Positions 1-8,570 are shown, counted from the stretch's first letter. The stretch is DNA of 64,000 bases from JBQTKD01 sp052389435 (GCA_052389435.1 JBQTIB010000085.1:1-64000); one strand, 5' to 3'. Notes: generated from the sequence alone by a model not told the origin. Program-made: numbers and translations.

Positions 1-31
1 CTGAGCCACCGCCGCACTCGGGGGCGAGGAC

Positions 32-70
32 CGGCGACGGGCGGGCTGCGTAGACGCCCGCCCGTCGCCG
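32..70. terminator. Strong GC hairpin
   Basis: A perfect inverted repeat: the 15 bases from 32 pair with the 15 bases ending at 70, leaving a 9-base loop. There is no T-run, which is normal for actinobacterial terminators. It probably ends a transcript entering from the left edge. I see no supported gene between 71 and 335; the open frames there are antisense or GC-biased noise. Confidence 0.6.
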
Positions 71-335
71 CAGGGGGACCTCGGCGAGGACACCACACGG
101 TGCTCGCCGCAGCCGTGCCCTTCGGGATGTGCGAACCGCCAGGGCGATCGTCGCCGCGCCGACGCCCGCGATCGGCCGCGCCACCGGGGCACGACCTCGT
201 TCGGCACCCGAGATCGAGCCCGACGCAGATGGCACCGTGGGCGCCGAAGGCGAGCAGGACCGGACCGCCGGCCGACAGGATCGTAGGCATTCACCGAACG
301 ACAGACCGCGGCCGCATCCCGGCCCGTGTTGGCTT

Positions 336-1151
336 CTAGGCGGGCGGGAACGCCGCGGCCGCCCAGGCTGCGACCTCGGCGACGGTCTGGGCGTCGGCGG
401 AGCCCGGTTGGGCGAGGAGTTTGCCCAGGGCGCGCCGGCCGATCAGCGGAATCCCGTCGATGGAGACCGCGCTCCACGGCAACTCGGTGCCGACGAAGCA
501 CAGCGCGCCGCGCACCTCGAGATCGAACGCGGCGGCGGCGACGGCGTCCCGGACCACGCCGACCTGCCTGGCCACGCCCTCGACGAGGGTGGTCTGGTCC
601 CGACCGTGGATGTAGAGGCGGGACGTCCTTGGGGTGAACAGCCCGCCCTCGCGGCGGACTTCGAGCTTGCCCCGATGGGTCTTGGCGTCCACGACCCAGA
701 TGCCGTTCGGGGTGATCGCGATGTGGTCGATGTTGGCGTTGGAGCCGCGGCGCAGCCTGCGGTCGTGGAGGGCGACTACGCCTTCGAGGGCGTCGAGGGT
801 TGACGCAACCTTCCGCTCCCCCTCCGCGCCCTGAGCCCAGACCTTGGTGTGCGAGGGATCGTCGCCGATCGCGACGAGGAAGCCACCGATGCGCGGGTGC
901 CGAGCCCGGATCTCCGCCTCGCGCTTCCGCGAGCGCCGTTCGAACTCTCGCCGAGCCGACGCGCCCGCCACGTTGGGGGGTGAAGGTTCGGCGCGGGAGG
1001 CGGGCACCCTGGGCGTCGTGTCGCCGGGCTCGGCGCAGTTCAGGCAGCGGACCGCTCTGGCCGCCGGGTCCCAGGCGGCCTTGGTGCCGGCGGGCAGGTC
1101 CGTTCGGCAGTCGTTGCAGGTGTCGGCTCGGCGCAGATTCAACGTCTTCAC
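336..1151 (-). CDS. NERD-domain protein with N-terminal zinc ribbon
   Basis: A 271-residue cytoplasmic protein starting at GTG 1151. The N-terminus carries two CxxC pairs (Cys12/15 and Cys36/39) that look like a small zinc ribbon. The C-terminal half matches the NERD (nuclease-related) domain: a GERKVA helix near 111, Asp142 in the NIDH strand, and the Asp155-x-Lys157 motif that corresponds to the (D/E)xK catalytic signature of restriction-endonuclease folds. Proteins of this type are common in actinobacteria and are presumed DNA-processing nucleases; the substrate is unknown. It is divergent from the exported protein gene at 1320, with ~170 bases between them. The domain call is firm; activity is inferred. 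Confidence 0.8.
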   Translation of the reverse strand: MKTLNLRRADTCNDCRTDLPAGTKAAWDPAARAVRCLNCAEPGDTTPRVPASRAEPSPPNVAGASARREFERRSRKREAEIRARHPRIGGFLVAIGDDPSHTKVWAQGAEGERKVASTLDALEGVVALHDRRLRRGSNANIDHIAITPNGIWVVDAKTHRGKLEVRREGGLFTPRTSRLYIHGRDQTTLVEGVARQVGVVRDAVAAAAFDLEVRGALCFVGTELPWSAVSIDGIPLIGRRALGKLLAQPGSADAQTVAEVAAWAAAAFPPA

Positions 1152-1319
1152 GACGAGATGCCTCGGCCACGCAGCCGCCGATCTTGAGCCACGCGGGGCA
1201 CGGCGCGCCGGGCACTCGTACGAAAGTCCGATCCCGATGCAACCGAACGGATGAGTGTCGCGTCGAAGTGATCAATTCGCACGATGTGGGCGATTCGTCC
1301 CGATTCCCAGGAGCGTTCA

Positions 1320-2645
1320 GTGAAGTTGCGCCGCTCGGACTCTCGCAAGACCTCGACCGGATCGGCAGCCCTTGTCGTGGCCGGCGCCGTCGTCGCCGCC
1401 GTGGCGCTGCCGGGTGGCAGCGCGGTCGCGGCACCGTCGCAGGCGGCGCTGACCAACCAGGCCCTCGCCTTCGCTCGCTTCCCGGACGTCGCCCTCCTGC
1501 CGGACAGCCTGTCGCTCGACGCTCCCGAGCTTCTCCACGGCCGCCTGACCGACCGGGCGGGCAGGGCACAGCCCGGTGCCCAGGTGCTGCTTTTCGCGTG
1601 GCCCTCGCGCGAGACGGTGCGAGCGCTACCGAAGCGCGGAGAGTTCGACATTACGCCGATCGCGCGCACGGTCGCCGGCTCGGACGGGACCTTCTCGCTC
1701 CGTTCGGCGCTCACCCCGGCCCTGCGGCGGCTCATCGGCTCCGAGGGGCTCGACCTCGAGGTGCGCGTCGTCCATGCAGGACGCCAGTTCGACTACCTCA
1801 CCGACGTCAAGCCCGTCGCCGGCCTCGACGCCTGGGCGCGTCCGCTGCTCGCCGCCGAACGCTCCGCGGCCGCGCGGAACCTGTTGGACATCGCGCTGGA
1901 CCCGGCCCTCGGCGAGAGGCTGTCGGCCGACCTGCTGCGCTCCCCCAAGCTCGCAGCCGCGGCGTCCGACGCGGACCCGTTCGAGAACGAGCCGATGTTC
2001 CCGGGCCGCTGGTGCACCCGGTACAAGAAGATCGACACCAAGACCGCCCTGGAGACCGTCGCCACCGCCGTCGTCCGCGACGGAATCACCGCGCAGACCT
2101 TCTACTCCCAGGGCGCCGTCACCGAGAGCGCGGCCGGTGCGACGCTGAACGGCTCGGCGGGTTTCAGCGCGGCGGGCACTCGCTCCCACACCTCGACGAT
2201 CAGCGCGAAGTATCCGCTGCTCACATCGAAGAAGAACGGAGTCAGCCGCGGTCAGTACGCCGCCCAGGTCGAGCACCAGGTGCTGGAACAGCGGTGCCTG
2301 ATGGATCAGAAGGGGAACTACCGGAGCAAGGTCAAGACGGCGCCGGACCGCACGGTGGGCGCCAAGGTCGTGCCCGTGACGGTCGCGCCGTGGAAGTGCT
2401 CGTCCCAGAATCTGGGTGACGGAGATGGCGTGATGACGGTGGACACCCTGCGCGCCTACAAGTACGAGCGGGCCTTCACCTTCTCGCCGATCCCGCAGGC
2501 CACCTTCACCGGGAGCGCCCTGTCCGGGTACAGCAAGTCCGTGATGCTCGAGTTCAACTTCGACAAGACCGGTCCCGGCTACCTGTGCGGCCACACCGCA
2601 CGTCCCTCGCACAACGGCCAGATGATCCAGGCGATCGTCCGATGA
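1320..2645 (+). CDS. Exported protein A1 of the A/B module
   Basis: A 441-residue protein of no family I recognise. I chose GTG 1320 because AGGAG lies 6 bases upstream and because it gives a clean signal peptide (KLRR, a hydrophobic stretch, then a VAA cleavage region near residue 33). After the signal comes a ~100-residue segment around GRLTDRAGRAQPGAQVLLFA that resembles carboxypeptidase-regulatory/CNA-B-like beta domains. The C-terminal half has four cysteines (in GRWC, QRC, PWKC and YLCG contexts) kept in the paralogue at 18893, suggesting two disulfides. The tail motif FTGSALSGYSK...CGHT...GQ.IQ is conserved between copies. Its stop overlaps the start of B1 by 4 bases (ATGA), so the two are probably translated together and may work as one complex at the cell surface. 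Confidence 0.8.
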   Translation: MKLRRSDSRKTSTGSAALVVAGAVVAAVALPGGSAVAAPSQAALTNQALAFARFPDVALLPDSLSLDAPELLHGRLTDRAGRAQPGAQVLLFAWPSRETVRALPKRGEFDITPIARTVAGSDGTFSLRSALTPALRRLIGSEGLDLEVRVVHAGRQFDYLTDVKPVAGLDAWARPLLAAERSAAARNLLDIALDPALGERLSADLLRSPKLAAAASDADPFENEPMFPGRWCTRYKKIDTKTALETVATAVVRDGITAQTFYSQGAVTESAAGATLNGSAGFSAAGTRSHTSTISAKYPLLTSKKNGVSRGQYAAQVEHQVLEQRCLMDQKGNYRSKVKTAPDRTVGAKVVPVTVAPWKCSSQNLGDGDGVMTVDTLRAYKYERAFTFSPIPQATFTGSALSGYSKSVMLEFNFDKTGPGYLCGHTARPSHNGQMIQAIVR

Positions 2646-3343
2646 CCTGCCAAGATACGGCCGTGGATCTCGCCCCGGCACCGGCCAACGCGGCGCGCCG
2701 CCGCATCTCGGCTCGGTGGGCGACGGCCGCCGTCGGTGCGCTCGTCCTCGCGGTTGGGGCGGGCTCGTTCATCGCGCTCGCCGGCGGGGACGACACGGGA
2801 GTGCCGCTCGAGCGCCCGATCATTCTCAACACGCTGGGCACCTTCAAGGAGCCTGGTCAGGACACCTTTTCGGCCGCCTATCTCGGACTGGAAGACCACG
2901 GCAAACACCTCGAGGTCCTGGCGGTCGAGGCTCGGATGTCGCCGAACGTCGAGTACATCGGCGCCAAGGCGATCTGGCCTCGGGACGTGGAGAAGAACGG
3001 AGCCAATCCGGGCAACCGGTTCGGGTATCCGGCCTACGAGGCGCACGAGGCGTTCGGAACGGTTGTGCCGCCGGAGGAACTCGACTACGTACCCAAGGGC
3101 TGGGATAGTCCCGCGGACCTCTTCGTGATGGCGGGGTTCCGCGTAGTCTCCGGCGACGTCGGCGCCGTGAACGGGATCCAGGTGACCTACAAGTTCGGCG
3201 GCAAGACGAAGCGTCAGTTCTTCGCCCACGCGATCGTCGTTTGCAAGGCACCCAACCCGTGCAAGGGACCGGACGGCGCCACGGCGTACAGCCAAGGCAT
3301 CCTGACTCAGTTCGGCCTCGTGCCCGAGGGCACCTACAGCTGA
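2642..3343 (+). CDS. Membrane-anchored protein B1 of the A/B module
   Basis: A 233-residue protein. ATG 2642 is preferred because it overlaps the A1 stop codon (ATGA). It has one N-terminal hydrophobic segment (about residues 27-46) after an Arg-rich stretch, so it is likely anchored with the rest outside; unlike B2 and B3 there is no lipobox cysteine. Conserved features shared with the proteins at 15488 and 20245 are YIGA-x2-WPRD, GTVVP, a GFR..SG segment and a C-terminal VCK..NPC cysteine pair. No known family was recognised. A perfect hairpin at 3451-3485 follows, so A1-B1 looks like a complete two-gene operon. Confidence 0.78.
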   Translation: MTCQDTAVDLAPAPANAARRRISARWATAAVGALVLAVGAGSFIALAGGDDTGVPLERPIILNTLGTFKEPGQDTFSAAYLGLEDHGKHLEVLAVEARMSPNVEYIGAKAIWPRDVEKNGANPGNRFGYPAYEAHEAFGTVVPPEELDYVPKGWDSPADLFVMAGFRVVSGDVGAVNGIQVTYKFGGKTKRQFFAHAIVVCKAPNPCKGPDGATAYSQGILTQFGLVPEGTYS

Positions 3344-3450
3344 CGAACAACCGATGCTGCGACACCATCGGAGGACGTACGTCGGAGGTCTCGCGGGCAA
3401 CCGACGAGAGCCCGCGCCAGCTGCCGTGGGCGCGGACCCTCGTCGAGGGG

Positions 3451-3485
3451 GTCCGGGCGGGCGACGACACGTAACCCGCCCGGAC
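3451..3485. terminator. Bidirectional terminator hairpin
   Basis: Eleven bases at 3451-3461 pair perfectly with 3475-3485. The hairpin sits between the convergent ends of B1 (stop 3343) and fprA (stop 3489), so it can serve both strands. Confidence 0.65.
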
Positions 3486-3488
3486 GAC

Positions 3489-4835
3489 TCACCCGCTGCG
3501 GCTTCCCGCCGCGAGCATGTCCTCGCGCGGCACGACCTTGATCCGCTCGCGGCCCGCGGCCTCGCCGAGGGCCATCTCGTGCGCGTTCAGCGCGATCCAG
3601 TGGTCCCAGGTGGACGGCTGTACCTGACGCTCCCTCAGGTGGTGCAGGATCGCGTCGGGGTCGGCGAACTCGGGGGCGGGCAGGCCCGGCAGGTCGTCGA
3701 GCAGGGAGGCGATCGTCTCGGCCGCGTCGGACTTGGTGTGCCCGATCAGTCCGACGGGGCCGCGCTTGATCCAGCCGGTCGCGTAGACGCCCTGGATCAG
3801 GGTGCCGTCGAGGTCGAGCACGCGGCCGCCCTGGTGGCTGAGCACTCCCCCGATGTGGTCGAAGGGCAGGCCCGGCAGGGCGCGCGAGCGGTACCCGACC
3901 GCGCGGTAGAGGGCCTGCACCGGCCACTGGAAGAATTCCCCGGTGCCACGGACGGTGCCGTCGCCGGTCAGTTCGGTGCGCTCGGTGCGCAGTCCGGTCA
4001 CCTCGGTCTCGCCGAGGATCGCCACCGGCGCCTGGCACAGGTGGACGTGGATGCGGTGCGGGGCGCCGGTGGGTTCGGCGTCGAGGTACTTCAGCAGGGT
4101 GTCCACGACCAGGCGGGTGGACTTGCTGTTCGTGATCGCCTTCTGCGAGGCCGCGTCGATCTCGAAGCCTTCGGGATGCACGATCACGTCGACGCTCGGG
4201 GAGTGCGAGAGCTCGCGCAGCTCCATCGGGGAGAACTTCACCTGCGCCGGACCGCGGCGCACGAACACGTGGACGTCGGTCGCTCGGTTGGCCGCGAGAC
4301 CGGCCTCGACGTTCGCCGGAATGTCGGTGCCGAGCTGTTCGGAGACGGGCTTGGCGAGCATGCGCGCAACGTCGAGCGCGACGTTGCCGGCGCCGACCAC
4401 CGCGACCTGACGGGCCGTCAGGGGCCAGGTGCGCGGGACGTCGGGGTGGCCGTCGTACCAGGAGACGAACTCGGCGGCGCCGAAGCTGCCGGGCAGGTCG
4501 ACGCCGGGGACCTCGAGGTCGGCGTCGGCGTCGGCGCCGGTCGCGACGATCACGGCGTCGTAGAACTGGCGCAGTTCGGCGAGCTTGACGTCCGAGCCGA
4601 AGTCGACGTTGCCGAGGAAGCGGATGCCCGGGCGGGCCATGACGCGGTGCAGGGCCTTGACGATCTCCTTGATGCGCGGGTGGTCCGGCGCGACGCCGTA
4701 GCGGACCAGGCCGAACGGCGCCGGGAGACGCTCGAAGACGTCGACGCGGGCGCCGGGGTGGCGGTCGAGCAGGATGTCGGCGGCGTAGATGCCGGCCGGG
4801 CCGGCGCCGATCACGGCGACGTTGAGCGAACGCAT
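3489..4835 (-). CDS. fprA: Ferredoxin/adrenodoxin-NADP+ reductase, FprA type
   Basis: A 448-residue FAD enzyme that moves electrons between NADPH and ferredoxin, here probably feeding cytochromes P450 (one lies at 61188) and Fe-S or heme pathways. FAD-binding GxGPAG is at residues 10-15 and the NADP-binding GAGNVALD at 148-155; the DHPRIK, VRRGP and GWIKRGPVGLIGHTK signatures are all those of the adrenodoxin-reductase/FprA family, and the length is normal. No ferredoxin gene is adjacent. An inverted repeat resembling an IdeR/DtxR iron box lies ~180 bases upstream at 5017-5030, so iron control is plausible but unproven. Confidence 0.93.
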   Translation of the reverse strand: MRSLNVAVIGAGPAGIYAADILLDRHPGARVDVFERLPAPFGLVRYGVAPDHPRIKEIVKALHRVMARPGIRFLGNVDFGSDVKLAELRQFYDAVIVATGADADADLEVPGVDLPGSFGAAEFVSWYDGHPDVPRTWPLTARQVAVVGAGNVALDVARMLAKPVSEQLGTDIPANVEAGLAANRATDVHVFVRRGPAQVKFSPMELRELSHSPSVDVIVHPEGFEIDAASQKAITNSKSTRLVVDTLLKYLDAEPTGAPHRIHVHLCQAPVAILGETEVTGLRTERTELTGDGTVRGTGEFFQWPVQALYRAVGYRSRALPGLPFDHIGGVLSHQGGRVLDLDGTLIQGVYATGWIKRGPVGLIGHTKSDAAETIASLLDDLPGLPAPEFADPDAILHHLRERQVQPSTWDHWIALNAHEMALGEAAGRERIKVVPREDMLAAGSRSG

Positions 4836-5016
4836 GGCGGTGCCCCCAGGGTGGCGCGCGGACGAGCCGCCCGCGCCGGTGGGGCGCGCGGCGGAGAGTG
4901 GGCCGGCGGACGCCGATGTCCCCGGCCGTCGCGACGTCAGGCTGCCCCCCGGACGTACCGCGACTGCTCGAAGCTAACTCGCGTCCCCGCCGGACGCCAC
5001 TCCTGACCAGCATTTA

Positions 5017-5030
5017 TTAGGGTGACCTAA
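5017..5030 (-). promoter_or_regulatory. Possible IdeR/DtxR-like iron box
   Basis: The 14-mer TTAGGGTGACCTAA has perfect 5-base arms (TTAGG/CCTAA) and matches the half sites of the actinobacterial iron box TTAGGTTAGGCTAACCTAA, though the full 19-mer match is only about 12 positions. It is an AT-rich island upstream of fprA. Confidence 0.35.
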
Positions 5031-5050
5031 CTCACCGCGGGTGGGGCGCC

Positions 5051-5416
5051 TCAGCGGATCTGGCGCACCGGCGGGGCGGCGCCCCACCGACCGTCGGCGG
5101 TCAGCACCTCCGCGCCCAGCCGTTCGCCGAGCGCGAGGCAGAGCCGGTCGCCCAGCGAAAGCCCCTCGTTCGGGCGCCAGCGCAGAGCGGCCCACTCCGC
5201 GTCCGCGGCCAGGACGGGTTCGACCCGCACGCCGTGCGCCAGCAGCGCGGCGCGGGCCAGGTCCCAGTCGCGCCCGTGCGCGCGAATCTTCTGGGCCACC
5301 TCCGACCAGTTCGCCGCGCCGCAGGTCCCGCCCGCGGCCAGTGCCGCGGCGACGACGTCCGCGCCGGCTTCACCCTGCAGGAAGGCCAGCAGCGCGGAGG
5401 AGTCGAGCACGCTCAC
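5051..5416 (-). CDS. vapC: PIN-domain toxin (VapC-like)
   Basis: A 121-residue PIN ribonuclease, presumed to cut a structured RNA (tRNA or rRNA) when released from its antitoxin. The acidic residues expected of a PIN site are visible: Asp5 in VLDSS, Glu39 in NWSE, Asp90 in LSLGDR and Asp108 in LTADG. The GTG start at 5416 overlaps the antitoxin stop as GTGA, the usual order for antitoxin-first translational coupling. No downstream gene continues the operon; fprA follows across a ~200-base gap. Confidence 0.88.
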   Translation of the reverse strand: MSVLDSSALLAFLQGEAGADVVAAALAAGGTCGAANWSEVAQKIRAHGRDWDLARAALLAHGVRVEPVLAADAEWAALRWRPNEGLSLGDRLCLALGERLGAEVLTADGRWGAAPPVRQIR

Positions 5417-5658
5417 GTGGAGTCCTCCTCGACCGCGGCCCGTCGACGATCGGCCAGCAGTTCGTCGACGAGGTCGAGTCCGGCCAGGTCCGCCCGCACG
5501 CGCGCCAGCAGCTGATCCCGGGTCAGCAGCACCAGGCCCGCCGGGGTGTCCAGCAGGACCAGCTCGGCTCCGGGGCCCAGCCCCGAGCGTTCGCGCAGCT
5601 CCGCGGGGATGACCAGCCGGCCCCGATCTCCCACGGTCACGCGGTACGTACCACTCAC
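5413..5658 (-). CDS. vapB: AbrB/SpoVT-type antitoxin (VapB-like)
   Basis: An 81-residue protein with an N-terminal swapped-hairpin AbrB domain (GTYRVTVGDRGRLVIPAELR) that binds DNA, and a C-terminal acidic-helical tail expected to block the PIN toxin. GTG 5658 is chosen because the conserved domain starts there; an upstream ATG at 5766 would add 36 arginine-rich residues that do not look like protein. The start codon lies inside a cluster of GTACCACTC repeats (5647-5700), so it probably represses its own promoter. Confidence 0.85.
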   Translation of the reverse strand: MSGTYRVTVGDRGRLVIPAELRERSGLGPGAELVLLDTPAGLVLLTRDQLLARVRADLAGLDLVDELLADRRRAAVEEDST

Positions 5659-5700
5659 GTACCGACCGTACCACTCGCGTTTGCTGCGTGGTACTCGCGC
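5647..5700. promoter_or_regulatory. Repeat-type operator of the VapBC pair
   Basis: CGTACCACTCACGT (5647-5660) and CGTACCACTCGCGT (5667-5680) are direct repeats exactly 20 bases apart, and an inverted partial copy (GCGTGGTACTCGC) follows at 5686. This is the layout expected of an AbrB-type autoregulatory operator: two sites on one face of the helix. Confidence 0.5.
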
Positions 5701-5849
5701 CCGTGCCGCCGACCGCGCCAACAGGGATCGCCCCGGTCTGCGAGAGCGCGTCCGATCGACCCCCACGAGGGCCGCCCGGGCGGGCGGTCCCCGTCCGCGA
5801 CCGTTCGACGGCCACCGCGGAGAAATCGGTGGGCCGTAGCGTGGGCGCC

Positions 5850-6317
5850 ATGACCGACACCTTCACCGTCGCCCGCGAGACGACCGTCGCCGCGCCGCCC
5901 GAGCGCGTCTACGCCGAGATCGTCGACCTGCGCCGCTGGCAGGCGTGGTCGCCATGGGAGGGCATCGACCCGGACCTGAAGCGCGAGTACACCGGCGCCG
6001 CCACCGGGACGGGCGCCGTCTACGCCTGGACCGGCAACCGCAAGGTCGGGCAGGGTCGGATGGAGATCGTCGAGGCCACGGCGCCGTCGAAGGTGAAGAT
6101 CGACCTGCAGTTCCTCAAGCCGTTCAAGGCCCGCAACGAGACCGTCTTCGACGTCGTGCCCGACGGCGCCGGGTCCCGGGTCGTGTGGACCATGACCGGC
6201 AAGAAGACGCTGATGACCAAGGCGATGGGCGTGTTCAAGTCGATGGACGACCTCGTCGGCAGGGACTTCGAGCGGGGCCTTGCGACGTTGAAGGCGACCG
6301 CGGAGTCCGGCGCCTGA
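5850..6317 (+). CDS. SRPBCC/polyketide-cyclase-like protein
   Basis: A 155-residue single-domain protein of the START/SRPBCC fold, a hydrophobic-ligand pocket. Recognisable are the N-terminal PPERVYAEIVDL..W..WSPWE stretch and the late TMTGK...KAMGVF...M..LVGRDFERGL helix. ATG 5850 is the first start in the conserved region. The ligand is unknown. A ~50-base scrap resembling its 5' end reappears at 8521. Confidence 0.85.
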   Translation: MTDTFTVARETTVAAPPERVYAEIVDLRRWQAWSPWEGIDPDLKREYTGAATGTGAVYAWTGNRKVGQGRMEIVEATAPSKVKIDLQFLKPFKARNETVFDVVPDGAGSRVVWTMTGKKTLMTKAMGVFKSMDDLVGRDFERGLATLKATAESGA

Positions 6318-6439
6318 CGGCTCGGGCGACTCGCCCGAGTCCCGCGATGGGCGGTGTGTGCCGGTTCGGCTCCCCCGGGTCTCGCGTGTCCGAGGCGATC
6401 TGCCTCTCGCCGGGCGCGTCGCGGTCGTAGGCTTGTTTC

Positions 6440-6622
6440 GTGACAGCTGCCAAGAAGTCGAACGGGCCGCTCGAGGTGCGCAACGTCAAGAACGAGGCGC
6501 CGCTGGGCATCACCTGGGAAGAAGCGCTCGAGATGCTCGAGCAGGGCTACGCGTGCGAGCACGTCGCGAAGAAGACCGGCTTCCCGGTGAAGATGCTCGA
6601 GTGCGAGCTGAAGTACCTGTGA
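6440..6622 (+). CDS. Small conserved helical protein
   Basis: A 60-residue protein from GTG 6440. The second half (ITWEEALEMLEQGYACEHVAKK) looks like a short helix-turn-helix, as in small actinobacterial HTH proteins, but DNA binding is a guess. Its TGA overlaps the GTG of the next gene (GTGA), so the two form a coupled pair. Confidence 0.6.
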   Translation: MTAAKKSNGPLEVRNVKNEAPLGITWEEALEMLEQGYACEHVAKKTGFPVKMLECELKYL

Positions 6623-6870
6623 CCGCCGAGCCGGAGGCCCAGCTGCCCATTCAGCTGGAGGAGACCGTCCGGTTCGAAGCGCCCGTCGACGTCACGCTTT
6701 CGGGCGAGGGGCTGCTCGACGTCGCCGCCGACCTGGCCGTGTGCCGGCTGCGGGACGGCTCGGCCGTGTTCGCGCTGACCAGTTCCCGCACTCCGCGCCT
6801 GGCCTTCGCCCTGACCGAGGAGCAGGTCGCGGCGCTGCGCGCCGTGCTCGGGTACCGCGACGAGATCTGA
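6619..6870 (+). CDS. Small conserved protein, coupled to the previous gene
   Basis: An 83-residue acidic beta-rich protein; GTG 6619 overlaps the preceding stop. No signal peptide and no motif I recognise. It reads DVTLSGEGLLDVAADL and ends with a helix (LTEEQVAALRAVLGY). Function unknown; the coupling suggests it partners the 60-residue protein. Confidence 0.6.
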   Translation: MTAEPEAQLPIQLEETVRFEAPVDVTLSGEGLLDVAADLAVCRLRDGSAVFALTSSRTPRLAFALTEEQVAALRAVLGYRDEI

Positions 6871-6924
6871 CTCCACCGGCCGCCGACCGGCGGTCGGCTG
6901 CCCTCCCTCCCGCGGTGGGCGGCG

Positions 6925-7225
6925 TCAGGAGTAGGGCAGTCGGTCGAGAGCCAGCGCCCAGTCGATGCGTTCCTGCTCCAGCCGGACGCGGTCGCCGAGT
7001 CGATCGGCCACGAGATCGGCGTAGAGGTCGTGCTCTTCGGCGGTGAGCCGGGTCAGTCTGGCGGCTGTGGGCCGGTCTTCCGCTCCCCACCGTTCGCGGT
7101 GCGCGAGCAGGGTCCGACGGTCCATCAGAAACGACGTCGTCTGCGGCAGATGGGCTCGCAGCCGGTCGAGGATGGCGAAGCCGTGGGTGTCGAGGTCGCC
7201 CAGTAGTGGACCTCAGCGGCGACGC
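6925..7225 (-). pseudogene. jetD: C-terminal remnant of JetD (Wadjet system), frameshifted
   Basis: About 97 codons on the minus strand match the C-terminus of JetD, the DUF2220/Toprim-like nuclease of the Wadjet plasmid-defence system: GDLDTHGFAILDRLR, then LMDRRTLLAHRERW and the RLEQERIDWAL tail. The expected lead-in EVHYW lies one frame away: at 7199-7201 there is a run of three C where four would restore VHYWGDLDTHG. The N-terminal ~70% of the protein and jetABC are absent; the next gene upstream is the DUF4143 ATPase. It is a dead fragment of a former Wadjet locus. Confidence 0.75.
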
Positions 7226-7302
7226 GCCTGGCGCGGACGCCGGTCGACGGGATCCGACCACAACCGGTTGCACGGATCGTCGTTTTGATTGACGATCGGT
7301 GC

Positions 7303-8481
7303 ATGATTGAGCGCGATCTGGGTCCACGTCTGCTGAAGTCGGCGGCCTGGTACCCGGTGGTGACCGTCGTCGGACCACGCCAGTCGGGCAAGACCACGCT
7401 GGCCCGCGCCTGCTTCCCGGACCTTCCCTACGTCTCGCTCGAGCCGCTCGACGTCCGCGAGGGCGTCCGGGCCGATCCGCGCGGGTTCCTCGCCGAGCAC
7501 CCCGAGGGCGCGGTCGTCGACGAGGTGCAGCACGTCCCGGAGCTGCTGCCCTACCTGCAGGTCGACGTCGACGCCGATCCCCGGCCGGGCCGGTTCGTGC
7601 TCACGGGGTCGCAGCAGCTGGGGCTGATGTCCTCGGTGACCCAGTCGCTGGCGGGCCGCACCGCGGTGCTGACGCTGCTGCCGCCGTCCTACCGGGAGCT
7701 GCTGCGCTTCCCGGCTCCGCCGACCGACCTGTGGACCGCCGTGTGGTCCGGTGCGTTCCCGCGCATCTGGAACGTCGGCATCCCACCGGCGCAGTGGTAC
7801 GCGGACTACACCGCCACCTACGTCGAGCGCGACGTCCGGTCGATCCTCGACGTCGGCAACCTGCGCGCCTTTCGCACCTTCGTCGAACTGTGCGCCGGAC
7901 GCACCGCGCAGGAGTTGAACCTGGACTCCCTCGGCGCCGACGCGGGCATCGCCCGCAACACCGCGCGCGCCTGGCTGTCCGTCCTGGAGGCGGGGTTTCT
8001 GGCCGTCGCGCTGCCGGCGTGGACGCCCAACGCCCGCAAGCGGGCGATCAAGGCGCCGAAGCTGCACCTGCGCGACACCGGCCTCGCCTGCCACCTTCTC
8101 GGCATCGCCTCGCCGGACCAGCTGCGCACCCATCCGCTGCGCGGCGCGCTGTTCGAGACGTGGGTGGCGACCGAGGTGGAGAAGGCCCGGGCCAACCGCG
8201 GCCTGAGCGGAGGACTGAGCCACTACCGCGAGACGCGCGGCGTGGAAGTCGACCTCGTCGTGGAGCACGCGACGAGGACCACGCTGGTGGAGATCAAGTC
8301 CGGCGCGACGATCGCCTCGGACTGGTTCGACGGTCTGCGCGAACTGCGCGAGCGGGAGTGGGACGGCGAACGCCCCCGCGGCGTGCTCGTGCACGGCGGC
8401 GACGCCGACGGCACCCGCACCGAGATCGCCGTCCAGAGCTGGCGGACCCTGCACGAGCTGGACTGGGGCGGGCTGGACTGA
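7303..8481 (+). CDS. AAA+ ATPase with DUF4143 C-terminal domain
   Basis: A 392-residue ATPase. Walker A GPRQSGKT is at residues 24-31, Walker B VVDEVQ at 71-76 and the sensor strand VLTGSQQ at 99-105. The C-terminal half is DUF4143, ending in a PD-(D/E)xK-like core (VEVDLVVE...LVEIKSG near 325-348) that resembles a nuclease fold. ATG 7303 is preferred; an in-frame ATG at 7285 is possible. These ATPases are numerous and often mobile in actinobacteria; their job is not settled and defence or toxin-like roles have been suggested. A ~170-base copy of its middle portion is stranded at 16143. Confidence 0.85.
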   Translation: MIERDLGPRLLKSAAWYPVVTVVGPRQSGKTTLARACFPDLPYVSLEPLDVREGVRADPRGFLAEHPEGAVVDEVQHVPELLPYLQVDVDADPRPGRFVLTGSQQLGLMSSVTQSLAGRTAVLTLLPPSYRELLRFPAPPTDLWTAVWSGAFPRIWNVGIPPAQWYADYTATYVERDVRSILDVGNLRAFRTFVELCAGRTAQELNLDSLGADAGIARNTARAWLSVLEAGFLAVALPAWTPNARKRAIKAPKLHLRDTGLACHLLGIASPDQLRTHPLRGALFETWVATEVEKARANRGLSGGLSHYRETRGVEVDLVVEHATRTTLVEIKSGATIASDWFDGLRELREREWDGERPRGVLVHGGDADGTRTEIAVQSWRTLHELDWGGLD

Positions 8482-8482
8482 G

Positions 8483-8503
8483 CCGGCGGACAACGGCCGC
8501 CGG
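8483..8503. terminator. Short hairpin after the ATPase gene
   Basis: CCGGCGG at 8483-8489 pairs with CCGCCGG at 8497-8503, directly after the ATPase stop. A weak terminator candidate. Confidence 0.35.
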
Positions 8504-8520
8504 ATCGCGGCATCACCTCG

Positions 8521-8570
8521 GTGGCCGACACCTTGACCCGACCCGCGAGACGACCGTCGGCGCGTCCCCC
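8521..8570 (+). repeat. Scrap resembling the 5' end of the SRPBCC gene
   Basis: Bases 8521-8570 align with the first ~50 bases of the gene at 5850, including an exact 18-base match (CCCGCGAGACGACCGTCG) and GCCGACACCTT-like start sequence, with one indel. It is too short to code. It may be a deletion or recombination scar between the two places. Confidence 0.4.

Noticed and set aside
1..335. Open frames at the left edge
   Set aside because: Arg/Pro-rich, no domain, no ribosome-binding site; the only clear feature is the hairpin at 32-70.
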